This document shows, piece after piece, positions 1 to 9,441 of a stretch of 64,000 nt of DNA. The stretch's first letter is position 1; each line of letters opens with the position of its first letter. Origin of the DNA: an uncultured Pelagibacteraceae bacterium (GTDB lineage Bacteria; Pseudomonadota; Alphaproteobacteria; Pelagibacterales; AG-422-B15); NCBI GenBank assembly GCA_902624455.1, contig CACNXQ010000002.1:186155-250154 (forward strand). Direction: 5' to 3'. The notes beneath the pieces were generated by a model. That model was not told the DNA's origin. It searched no databases and worked only from the letters and a program-made list of their open reading frames with translations. The translations under genes were made by a program, and so were the position numbers.

Positions 1-830
1 CCAATAAAATCACTATCTTGATCAAGGTCACAAAATTTTGGTAGGTTTAGTTCTAATGGATTGTCGTTTAGTGTTGTATCCCCTAGGTGCGATATCATCC
101 CTGCTTCTATTCTATCAATTTGATTTGGGCAACTCGGTACAATATTAAATTCTTTACCAGTTTCCATGAGATTTCTCCAGAGAGATCCGCCATCCTCTTC
201 TCTTTTAATATAGATCTCATATCCGAATTGATTGCTCCAACCACTTCTTGCAACAACTAGATCAAGTCCAAACACATTTGTTTCTACAAATTGATAATAT
301 TTTAAATTCATCACTTCAGGTGAATTATTCGTGGCTTTTGCCATTAAGTCCTTAGATTTAGGTCCCTGAAGCGAAACTGGACATGCTTCAGGTTCAGAAA
401 TCTGAACTCTAAAATTTCCAGACAATGCAACACCCTTACACCACAAAAGTGCGTCAGAATCAGCAATACTTAACCAAAATTTGCGATCATTAAATTTTAA
501 AATGAGTGGGTCATTTATAATCCCACCGTTCTCGTCAGTAAGAAATGCATATCTGCAAAAACCATCTTTAAAAGTTGATAGATTTCTTGGCGTGAGATAT
601 TGAACAAACTTAGCTGCATCTTCCCCAACGACCTCTACTTGACGTTCTGCTGCAACATCCCACAAAGTCACATCATTTATAAGTGACTTATATTCTTCTT
701 CGAGAGATGTATAACTTACTGGCATAGTCATATGATTGTAAGTTGTAAAATTGGAAGCACCCGATTTAACAGTTTCATCGAAAAAAGGTGATTTTCGAAT
801 TCTGGGAGTATAAATGATACCTTTTGACAT
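1..830 (-). CDS. DmdA/GcvT-family tetrahydrofolate-dependent demethylase, partial (C-terminus beyond window edge)
   Basis: Open minus-strand frame starting ATG at 830 (MSKGIIYTPRIRKSPFFDETVKSGASNFTTYNHMTMPVSYTSLEEEYKSLINDVTLWDVAAERQVEVVGEDAAKFVQ...), similar to the DMSP demethylase DmdA / GcvT fold (WDVxxERQVEVxGxDA). Absent from ORF track because it runs off the edge. Confidence 0.8.
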   Translation of the reverse strand, partial: MSKGIIYTPRIRKSPFFDETVKSGASNFTTYNHMTMPVSYTSLEEEYKSLINDVTLWDVAAERQVEVVGEDAAKFVQYLTPRNLSTFKDGFCRYAFLTDENGGIINDPLILKFNDRKFWLSIADSDALLWCKGVALSGNFRVQISEPEACPVSLQGPKSKDLMAKATNNSPEVMNLKYYQFVETNVFGLDLVVARSGWSNQFGYEIYIKREEDGGSLWRNLMETGKEFNIVPSCPNQIDRIEAGMISHLGDTTLNDNPLELNLPKFCDLDQDSDFI

Positions 831-943
831 TAATTTTTCCTACTTTTAAAAATGACTTTATAACCGTATAAATTAAGAAAGAAAGTTCTTTTAATTGATA
901 ATTCTCTATATTTAAATCATATTTCTCTAAAGGAAAGAAAATT

Positions 944-1873
944 ATGAATTCAAGATATGAAAATTTTTTAAAAAAACTTCATTCTGGAGAGTCAATTATT
1001 CTTGATGGAGCTACTGGCTCAGAGCTCGAAAATCGTGGAATAAAAATGGACAAATCCTGGTGCGCAACAGCTTCACTTGAATATGATACTCTAAAACAAA
1101 TACATCTAGATTATATAAATGCAGGTGCAGAAATTATTACTACTAATACTTATGCATCTAATAGAATGATACTTGAAGTTGCAGGTGTAGAAAATAAATT
1201 CGAGGAAATTAATTTAAGTGCAATAAAAGCTGCACTTGCTGCAAGAGAAGAGTCTGGTAAAGACGAAATTCTTGTAGCAGGGTGTCTATCTCATCAAATT
1301 CCATATGAAGATGCTTTTGAAAATCAAGAACAAAAAGATAAATATAAAGAAAAACTTACACCTGAATATTTTCAAAAATCATTTGATGAACTTGCTTTTT
1401 TCCTTGCAGATAACGGGTGTGATTTCATTTTATTGGAACTCATGTATAGGCCGGATAGAATTGAAATCGTATTTGAGTCTGCGAGTAAAGCTGGTTTGCC
1501 AGTTTGGGCTGGATTTTCTTCAAGACACACTATTCCTCAAGGCCTGATAGCTCTTACAACAGATTACGACTATAGTTTTAAAGAAATGATCAGTAATGTT
1601 AAACATCACAAATTAGATGCAGTTGGTATTATGCATTGTGATATAGATGTCATTGAGTCCAGCATTAAAGAGTTGAAAGAAGTATATGATCTACCAATAA
1701 TGGTATATCCAGAGGTCGCAAAGTTTAATTTTCCAAATTATGATATGAGTGATGTGATTACGCCATCAGAATATTTAATAAAAGCAAAAGAGTGGAAGAA
1801 TTTAGGTGCGCAAATTATTGGAGGTTGTTGCGGCACAACCGTTGATCACATAGAAGTTTTAAAAGACTTATAA
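944..1873 (+). CDS. homocysteine S-methyltransferase family protein (MmuM/BHMT-like)
   Basis: ILDGATGSELENRG N-terminus and GGCCGTT zinc-binding motif near the C-terminus. Confidence 0.88.
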   Translation: MNSRYENFLKKLHSGESIILDGATGSELENRGIKMDKSWCATASLEYDTLKQIHLDYINAGAEIITTNTYASNRMILEVAGVENKFEEINLSAIKAALAAREESGKDEILVAGCLSHQIPYEDAFENQEQKDKYKEKLTPEYFQKSFDELAFFLADNGCDFILLELMYRPDRIEIVFESASKAGLPVWAGFSSRHTIPQGLIALTTDYDYSFKEMISNVKHHKLDAVGIMHCDIDVIESSIKELKEVYDLPIMVYPEVAKFNFPNYDMSDVITPSEYLIKAKEWKNLGAQIIGGCCGTTVDHIEVLKDL

Positions 1874-2785
1874 TTAATTTTTATTACTGTTAAAATTTGT
1901 TGAAAAAATAATCTCTGTCAATCCCGCCGATATAATAAGTAAGCTACCTAAAATTTCTCTCCATCCAATCAACTCATCTGTCAATATGGCCGCACTAAAA
2001 GTACCAACAACTATTTCAAAAAGAATTATGATAGAAAATAGACCTGCTCCGATCCTGCTAGGCGCTCCTAAAATTACAATGTTTGTTGGAATATGAAATA
2101 AGACAGCAATTAATGCTAACCATGGCAACATGGTAATCCATGACTCTATGGTTGGCGCTGGTCCTAAAACATCTCTTAGAAAAAATGCTTGTATAAGCGT
2201 AAAGAGCCCTCCATAGAAAAAAAATGAAAATAATATAGGATAAATTCCATCAGGTTTCTTTATTTCCATTCTCACAGCCGAGGCAGCAATAAAAATACCT
2301 CCCAGAAGTGCAATCCAATCGCCAGAATTCTGTGGTATAGGGATTGCACTATTTTGACCAAACACTATCCATACACCTGAAAGAGCCAGAAACAATGTAA
2401 GGTATCTGTAATAGCGAGGTAATTGTCTTAAAAAAATTATTTCTAATAGAGTTGTCCAAACTGGGGTGATATAAAAAAGAATTAGTGCGCGCACTACATC
2501 TGTTAAAAGAAAGCTATTGGCATAGCATGCAATACCTGCCCCAAAAAGTAGTCCAATTAGAGGATACTCCAGTCCAAATGATTGGCCATTAAATTTTCTC
2601 CAAACAGAGACTGGTAATAAAATTAAAAATGGAATTACCATTTGAGAAATTGTAGCCCAACCACCTGTCAGTCCACCTGATTCAAGTGCCCTTTGTGGGA
2701 TCCAAAATAATCCCCACATTCCTGCAGCTATTAATAGAGCAAAACTGATTGAGTAATGATAAGGATGTCGAGATGATGAGGTCAT
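1874..2785 (-). CDS. EamA/DMT superfamily transporter
   Basis: About 10 hydrophobic segments, EamA-like repeats. Confidence 0.8.
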   Translation of the reverse strand: MTSSSRHPYHYSISFALLIAAGMWGLFWIPQRALESGGLTGGWATISQMVIPFLILLPVSVWRKFNGQSFGLEYPLIGLLFGAGIACYANSFLLTDVVRALILFYITPVWTTLLEIIFLRQLPRYYRYLTLFLALSGVWIVFGQNSAIPIPQNSGDWIALLGGIFIAASAVRMEIKKPDGIYPILFSFFFYGGLFTLIQAFFLRDVLGPAPTIESWITMLPWLALIAVLFHIPTNIVILGAPSRIGAGLFSIIILFEIVVGTFSAAILTDELIGWREILGSLLIISAGLTEIIFSTNFNSNKN

Positions 2786-2800
2786 AATTTAACCTATAAT

Positions 2801-2835
2801 AAAAAAAAGGCCTTGTACAAAAGTATCAAGGCCTT
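2801..2835 (-). terminator. Rho-independent terminator downstream of the proX-like gene
   Basis: Perfect stem AAGGCCTTG/CAAGGCCTT (2807-2815 / 2827-2835) followed on the minus strand by a T-run. Confidence 0.85.
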
Positions 2836-2860
2836 AATTTTTTATTAAACTAAAGTAGAC

Positions 2861-3865
2861 TTATGGAAGCCAAGCTTTCCACTCGTTCGTACTGTTTTTC
2901 CATTCAGCAACAGCATCTTCAACACTCAATCCATCATCACCTACTCTTACAAGCATTTTCGCTTGATCGGTATTTGAGAACTTCATTTTCTTGAAGAAAG
3001 CAAGTGCGTCAGCGTGTTCAGGCGAATTAATCATATCTGGATTCATATAGTTCATTGTGTAATCCATAGCCCAACCTGTAGCAGGCCAAGCTGCTGTTCC
3101 ACAATCTTGCCAGTTATTTGCCTCGGTGAATGACTCACAGTCTTTGTGAGCTGGAAGTTTCACTCCAACCATTTCATTTTTTCCGAAGAAAAAGTGTGGT
3201 TCCCACAAATATAGCAAGAAAGGCTCGCCTCTGTCGTAATGTCCTTGAGCTTCAGCCAAAGCTGCAACTTCAGTACCTAGTTCTACTGCTGTAAAATCAA
3301 TTCCTAAAAGATCAAGTCTTTTTTGGTCATGGCAGTTCCATCCTGCAACAGGACAGCCAATTAACTTACCTTTAGAACCAGTCTCTGCATTTGCAAATTG
3401 ATCTTTAAATTTATTAAGATCGCTCCAGTCTTTAAAGTCTGGATTTGCATCAACAAAATACTTAGGTACGTAATAATCTGACATTCCGATTATTCCAGTA
3501 GTATATGCATTGATTGAACCATCGCCATTATATGATTTTACTACTTCACCATCATACACAAGGTCCATATTGATCATGACATCATCAGCTTCTGCGTAAC
3601 TTGGCCAGCTCTCACAGGCAAAGTCTATATCGCCAGCTGCGATCGCTTCCCATAATCCAGTTCCTGAAGGAAATACTATTCTCTCAATTTTGTAATCGAG
3701 CTCTTCCTCCAATATAGCCACTGCAACCTGACATGTAATCTCTCCACCTGTCCAGTCTGGTACGGCAGCTGTTAAACGCTTCGCGTAAGCTGTGCCAGCA
3801 GACAACACAAGAAAAGATGACAAAATCAAAGCTACAAAACTTTTTAAAAATAATGAATTTTTCAT
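2861..3865 (-). CDS. proX: glycine betaine/proline-type ABC transporter substrate-binding protein
   Basis: Signal peptide; OpuAC/ProX-like protein (AAVPDWTGGEITCQVAVAILEEELDYK...); next to ProW-like permease. Confidence 0.85.
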   Translation of the reverse strand: MKNSLFLKSFVALILSSFLVLSAGTAYAKRLTAAVPDWTGGEITCQVAVAILEEELDYKIERIVFPSGTGLWEAIAAGDIDFACESWPSYAEADDVMINMDLVYDGEVVKSYNGDGSINAYTTGIIGMSDYYVPKYFVDANPDFKDWSDLNKFKDQFANAETGSKGKLIGCPVAGWNCHDQKRLDLLGIDFTAVELGTEVAALAEAQGHYDRGEPFLLYLWEPHFFFGKNEMVGVKLPAHKDCESFTEANNWQDCGTAAWPATGWAMDYTMNYMNPDMINSPEHADALAFFKKMKFSNTDQAKMLVRVGDDGLSVEDAVAEWKNSTNEWKAWLP

Positions 3866-3984
3866 TAAGTCTTCCTCATTTATTAATTAATTAATGTAAG
3901 AATTGTAGCCTGAAAAAGTGACTTAAGTAAACTCTTTAAAAAAAATTAATTTAATTAAGAATAATATATAGCTAAAAAATAGTC

Positions 3985-6105
3985 CTAAAGTCCAAGAGCT
4001 TCTCTTTGTTTCTTTGTCCAAGCAAGGCTAATTCGGTCAATTATCATTGCTAATAAACATATTCCAACTCCAGCTGCTAGTGCTCTTCCTGTATCTGATC
4101 TTGCTAAGCCATTAAAAACTTCCAATCCTAGTCCTTTTCCTCCAATCAAAGGTGTAACAATTTGCATCGCAAATGCCATCATAACTGTTTGATTAAAACC
4201 CATAACAAGACTAGGAACAGCAAGAGGAAATTTGATTTTACTTAATGTTTGTAATGTGGATCCTCCAAATGAAGTAGAAACTTCAGAGTAAGTTGAAGAT
4301 ACTTGTGATAAACCTAGAATTGTTAGTCTTATGATCGGAGGGATAGAATATATTATTGTGGCCAAGAGGGCTGAGAATGTGCCTCCCCCGAAAAACATTA
4401 AAACGGGAACAAGATAGCAAAAATAAGGTAAAGTTTGCATGGCATCTAAAACAACCTCATTAATTTTCTGAAATCTTTTACTGTAAGAAGCTAAAATTCC
4501 TATTGGCACACCTATTAAAAAGCATAATAAAACTGAAATAAGGACTGATGACAAAGTTATCATGGCTTCAGTCCAAATATTACACGCACCTATAAATGCT
4601 AGGAGTAATGCAGTTGTAATTGCGAACCTTAATCCAACAGAGGCCCAGCTCAAAATAACTAAAGCTGCAATTGTGTACCAATAAGGCAAATAAGTTAAAT
4701 ACATATCAAATGGTCTTAAAAGATAAATAACCACTGTAGATCGAATTCCCTGTGTTATTGAGATAAATGTAGGGTTAACTGTAAGAGATTTTACTCCTGC
4801 TGAAATTTCATCCCTGAATGAGAGATTCCAAGTTTCAGGGAACGATCCAATCGCCATAACGTTGTTATCGTAATAACTTATCCCAAATAAGATAAGTATC
4901 CCTGTGAAAAAGAAGTAATGATTATTTAGAAAGAGACCAATTGTCTCTGCATAATTTTTATTAAATAAAGAAATAAAAGAACTTACAGCAAAACCAAATA
5001 TTCTTACTATTCCTGAGAATATGAATGTAAAAAAGAAATGAATATAACCAAGAGGCTTTTCAATTATTCTCGCTATAGGATAAATATCCCAAGTCTGAGG
5101 TAAAATATAAAACCTCTGACTATCAGATGGCAACGTATCATGCTCACTGCTTACAGCTTTACCAAAACGATCGAACATTATCGCCATTAAGAGAACGCAA
5201 AGTCCTCCCTCTAACGCAGCCCCAACATCTAATTTTCTAATTGCAACCCATATTTCTGATCCTAAACCTTGAGCACCAATAAAAGTAGCTAAAACAACTA
5301 GTGCTAAAGCCATCATGATCGTTTGATTAACCCCCATCATTATACTTGGAAGCGCTAATGGTATTTGAACCTTAAATAATGTTTGCGCTCTTGAAGAACC
5401 AAATGCAGTTGCTGTCTCAATAGTTTCATTAGGTACCTGACGAATACCTAAGTTAGTAAGACGAATGATTGGTGGCATCGAGTAAATCATTGTAGCTAAA
5501 ATTGCCGGTGCACCTCCAATTCCAAAGAAAAACATCGCAGGTATTAGGTATACAAAAGCAGGCATTACTTGCATTGTGTCCAAGACAGGTTTCATTCCTC
5601 TCTCAAATCTATCACTTAAAGAGCACATTATTCCAAGTATGACCCCTACAATTACAGAAAGGATAACCGATAGACCCATAAGTGCCAGTGTTTCCATTGC
5701 AGACTCCCACAACCCAACCATGCCCCAGTATAAAGCTCCTAACAAAATAAAAGTTGCAAGTTTGATACCTCCAAATGCTAATGCAGGAATAACGAGAAGC
5801 GCTGTTACAAATACCCAAGATGAGTCCAGCAGAAAATCTTCTAACATAAAATATCCAGCTTTTACATAAGCAGAAATAGCCCGTGTATATTCTTTAATGG
5901 TTACTTTTAAGAAATCTTCACCCTGATTTACCCACGCTGTAAAAGTAAAAGCGTCTGTTACAAATTCTGGAAATTCAGAAGTATCTTCACTTTGAAAAAC
6001 TAAAAAGAATGAAAGAATAACAGCAACAAGTATAAGTCCAGGAACGATAAAACGTTTTAAACTATTATCTTGTGTCTGAAATTTGGTTTCTTCAACAAAT
6101 GTCAT
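3985..6105 (-). CDS. proW: glycine betaine/proline-type ABC transporter permease, two fused permease domains
   Basis: 706 aa with two BPD_transp_1-like domains (DTMQVMPAFVYLIPAMFFFGIG... and DAMQTLPYFCYLVPVLMFFGGG...). Confidence 0.88.
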   Translation of the reverse strand: MTFVEETKFQTQDNSLKRFIVPGLILVAVILSFFLVFQSEDTSEFPEFVTDAFTFTAWVNQGEDFLKVTIKEYTRAISAYVKAGYFMLEDFLLDSSWVFVTALLVIPALAFGGIKLATFILLGALYWGMVGLWESAMETLALMGLSVILSVIVGVILGIMCSLSDRFERGMKPVLDTMQVMPAFVYLIPAMFFFGIGGAPAILATMIYSMPPIIRLTNLGIRQVPNETIETATAFGSSRAQTLFKVQIPLALPSIMMGVNQTIMMALALVVLATFIGAQGLGSEIWVAIRKLDVGAALEGGLCVLLMAIMFDRFGKAVSSEHDTLPSDSQRFYILPQTWDIYPIARIIEKPLGYIHFFFTFIFSGIVRIFGFAVSSFISLFNKNYAETIGLFLNNHYFFFTGILILFGISYYDNNVMAIGSFPETWNLSFRDEISAGVKSLTVNPTFISITQGIRSTVVIYLLRPFDMYLTYLPYWYTIAALVILSWASVGLRFAITTALLLAFIGACNIWTEAMITLSSVLISVLLCFLIGVPIGILASYSKRFQKINEVVLDAMQTLPYFCYLVPVLMFFGGGTFSALLATIIYSIPPIIRLTILGLSQVSSTYSEVSTSFGGSTLQTLSKIKFPLAVPSLVMGFNQTVMMAFAMQIVTPLIGGKGLGLEVFNGLARSDTGRALAAGVGICLLAMIIDRISLAWTKKQREALGL

Positions 6106-6197
6106 TTTACATTATGATTTTAGCAAGAAAAAATTAATTAATTCATTCAAAATATCTGATGATAGTATAACATTATGCACATAAAACATCATAAATT

Positions 6198-7238
6198 ATG
6201 GAAAATAATGACAAAATAATATGTTCCAATGTATGGAAAGTTTTTGGGCCAAATGAAAAAAACGTCCTTGCAAATTTAGACACTTCACTATCAAGAAATG
6301 AAGTTCAAGAAAAAACTGGTCATGTGGTTGCCGTAAAAGATGTGAGTTTTTCTGTTCAAAAAGGTGAGACTTTCGTTGTCATGGGTTTATCAGGAAGTGG
6401 AAAATCAACATTAGTAAGATGTCTTTCTAGATTAATTGAACCAACTGCAGGTGAAGTAATGATTGATAATAATGATGTCACAAAAATGAGTAAAAAAGAT
6501 CTAACTAATTTAAGACGCAATAGAATGAGTATGGTCTTTCAGCATTTTGGTCTATTCCCTCATAGAAAAGTAATAGAAAATATTGCTTATGGATTAGAAA
6601 TAAGAGGAGTTAAACGTAAAGAGCGTATTGAGAAATCAATGGAAACTCTAAAACTTGTAGGACTTGAGGGTTGGGATAATCATTATCCAAGAGAGCTCTC
6701 AGGTGGAATGCAACAAAGAGTTGGACTAGCAAGAGCTCTAGCTGTTGATCCAGAAATTTTAATCTTTGATGAGCCTTTTTCAGCTCTAGATCCACTGATT
6801 AGAAGAGAAATGCAAGATGAACTTTTAAGTATTCAAAAGCTCGTTCAAAAAACTATGGTATTTATAACCCATGATTTTCTTGAAGCTATTAAAATGGGCG
6901 ATCATATAGCTATTATGAAAGATGGTGAAATTTCCCAAGTGGGTACACCTGAAGAAATTGTTGCAAACCCAATCGATCAATATGTAAAAGATTTTACTGA
7001 GGACGTACCAAAGTACAAAGTTCTTAGTGCAGGGAAGTGTTGTAGATCAGATTGTAGCGATGAAGCTAAGTCTTTGTTTGCAGATGGCAATGATTGCGTT
7101 AATAGCGATACTAAAATTGACGTATTAATAAATGATATTGCTGATAGTGATAAGAAATATCCAGTCATAAATAAAGATACAGGTGAGCTAATTGGCGAAA
7201 TTGATAGGACCATCGTCCTGAAGTCCATGACCTCTTAG
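6198..7238 (+). CDS. proV: glycine betaine/proline-type ABC transporter ATP-binding protein
   Basis: Walker [10 protein letters not shown], signature [15 protein letters not shown], Walker [14 protein letters not shown]; QuaC-type N-terminal extension. Confidence 0.92.
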   Translation: MENNDKIICSNVWKVFGPNEKNVLANLDTSLSRNEVQEKTGHVVAVKDVSFSVQKGETFVVMGLSGSGKSTLVRCLSRLIEPTAGEVMIDNNDVTKMSKKDLTNLRRNRMSMVFQHFGLFPHRKVIENIAYGLEIRGVKRKERIEKSMETLKLVGLEGWDNHYPRELSGGMQQRVGLARALAVDPEILIFDEPFSALDPLIRREMQDELLSIQKLVQKTMVFITHDFLEAIKMGDHIAIMKDGEISQVGTPEEIVANPIDQYVKDFTEDVPKYKVLSAGKCCRSDCSDEAKSLFADGNDCVNSDTKIDVLINDIADSDKKYPVINKDTGELIGEIDRTIVLKSMTS

Positions 7239-8167
7239 GCCACCTTTTTAATCTTATCAGTCGTTCCAGTTAATTTTCTATCTCTCCAAATAACAATAAA
7301 ACCAGCTAACACAATTCCGATGACGCCAGGAAATAATTGATTTAATGGAGCTTCGTTGAAAAAAATCCACCCTAAAACAAATGAAGAAGGTATGCCCAAA
7401 TACTCAAATGCAGCTAATTTACTGGGATGAACCATTCGGTAAGCATAAATAAATAAAACAGTTGCTGTTCCTCCAAAAATTCCAATCAATACCATTAAAG
7501 CCCAGTGATGCATGCTTTGAATTGCAACGTAATCAGTTATGAAGCCCATCAATAAGATTGATCCAATTAGAGAAGATATAAGAGTATAAAATTCAATTTT
7601 TGCTGGAGGGTGATGACTTGGAATAAATCTTAAAATAATCATATAGAAAGCCCATATTAATGCAGTAAGCACTGGATAAATTGAGTAGAAACTAAAAATA
7701 CTACTTGTTGGCCGCATAATTAAAACCACACCCAAGAAACCAATAATAACAGCAGACCATCTGTAAATCCCAATTTTATGTTTCAGTAATAAAATAGATA
7801 AAATAATAATAAAGAAAGGAGATGAGAACGTTAAGGTTGAGGCTGTTGCAAAGTCCATATTTATAATTGCTATGTAATAAGTGATATTTAAAAACAAAAA
7901 TGAAATTCCTCGAATGAAACACAATATTAAAAATTTATAATTTAAATCCTCAAAAACTGTTTGATAACCTTTACTAAATAGAAAAAAAATTATTATAGGT
8001 ATAACTGCGAAGAAATTTCTAAAAACTGTCAATTGCGGTGTTGAGTAAAGTGTACCCAGTGATTTAATTATCACCCCATATAAGTCTACAAAGATAATGC
8101 CGAGTAACATAATTATAATAGCTGAATAAAGTCTATTATTTAAAATTCCAGATAGTCTATTTTGCAT
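7235..8167 (-). CDS. EamA/DMT superfamily transporter
   Basis: Hydrophobic EamA-type protein, duplicated 5-TM halves. Confidence 0.78.
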   Translation of the reverse strand: MQNRLSGILNNRLYSAIIIMLLGIIFVDLYGVIIKSLGTLYSTPQLTVFRNFFAVIPIIIFFLFSKGYQTVFEDLNYKFLILCFIRGISFLFLNITYYIAIINMDFATASTLTFSSPFFIIILSILLLKHKIGIYRWSAVIIGFLGVVLIMRPTSSIFSFYSIYPVLTALIWAFYMIILRFIPSHHPPAKIEFYTLISSLIGSILLMGFITDYVAIQSMHHWALMVLIGIFGGTATVLFIYAYRMVHPSKLAAFEYLGIPSSFVLGWIFFNEAPLNQLFPGVIGIVLAGFIVIWRDRKLTGTTDKIKKVA

Positions 8168-8246
8168 AAAGAATTGTTTAAGTTTGACTTAACAACCAGA
8201 ATATAAATGCTAACATACTTTACATTTAATAATCTCATTTTTCTTT

Positions 8247-9431
8247 ATGTTTAATTTTGATATTGATGAAATTTTAGCTCCCCAGGATTGGGGTTTTCCC
8301 GTACCAATAAGTTACGGACCAGGCAGACTGCCTGAAATTTCAGAATTTTGTAAAAACAAAAATATTCTAAATCCTCTAATTGTTACAGATAGTGGAAGTG
8401 TTGATTTGCCCTTTATGCATAAGCTAAAAGAAATACTGTCAGACTCAAATATTAAATTTCAAATTTATTCTCAAATTTCACCTAATCCAAAAGACACTGA
8501 AATTGATGGTGGTTGCCAAATGTATAAAAATGGTGAACACGACTCAATTATTGCAATAGGAGGTGGAAGCGCAATGGACGGCGGTAAGGCAATATGCTTG
8601 ACTGTAAATAATGATTATGACCTCTGGGATTTTGAGTGGGAGAAGACACCTCCAACAATAAATAATTATAATCAATTTCCTATTCTTGTAACAATTCCAA
8701 CAACTGCGGGTACCGGTGCTGAGACAGAAAGTACAGCCATGGTTACAGATACCAAAGAAGGAGTAAAATGGTGCATATGCCATCCTGGATTAAAACCATC
8801 GATTGCAATTCTTGATCCAGAACTCACGCTAGGTCTTCCATCAAATTTAACCGCGTGGACAGGTATTGACGCGATGGTTCATTCTGTAGAGGGTTACTGT
8901 GTTCCTGGATCACATCCACTGTGTGATGGAGCAGCGCTTGAAAGTCTCAACTTAATTTCTAAATCTCTAATTACCGCAGTTGAAGAGCCGTCAAATTTAG
9001 CTGCAAGAGGTGCAATGCTTGTTGCTTCTTGTTTAGGGGGAATAGCATTTATCAAAGGTCTTGGCTTGGTACATGCTATATCTCATATGGTAGGAGCTGA
9101 ATTCAATACTCAACACGGTTTAACTAACGCAATAGTATTGCCAGCCGTATTAAGATACAACCTGCCTGGCATGGATGAAAAAGTAATCAGAATGTCACAA
9201 GCTTTACAATATCAGAATAATTCTACTGAAAATTTCATAAACGAAATGGAAAAGCTATTGGATCGTTGTAAAATCCCTAAGGGACTATCTGAAATTGATG
9301 TTCCAACTGATTGTATTGATCGCATATCCAAAAAAACAATGATAGATACTGCATTTGGTACCAATCCAAGAAAAGCTGAATTAGAAGATGTTAAAAAACT
9401 TGTGACAATAAGCATCAACGGAGCTCGATAA
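8247..9431 (+). CDS. iron-containing (type III) alcohol dehydrogenase
   Basis: IIAIGGGSAMDGGKAI, PTTAGTGAE, HAISHMVGAEFNTQHGLTNAIVLP motifs. Confidence 0.9.
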   Translation: MFNFDIDEILAPQDWGFPVPISYGPGRLPEISEFCKNKNILNPLIVTDSGSVDLPFMHKLKEILSDSNIKFQIYSQISPNPKDTEIDGGCQMYKNGEHDSIIAIGGGSAMDGGKAICLTVNNDYDLWDFEWEKTPPTINNYNQFPILVTIPTTAGTGAETESTAMVTDTKEGVKWCICHPGLKPSIAILDPELTLGLPSNLTAWTGIDAMVHSVEGYCVPGSHPLCDGAALESLNLISKSLITAVEEPSNLAARGAMLVASCLGGIAFIKGLGLVHAISHMVGAEFNTQHGLTNAIVLPAVLRYNLPGMDEKVIRMSQALQYQNNSTENFINEMEKLLDRCKIPKGLSEIDVPTDCIDRISKKTMIDTAFGTNPRKAELEDVKKLVTISINGAR

Positions 9432-9441
9432 CATCAGATCA

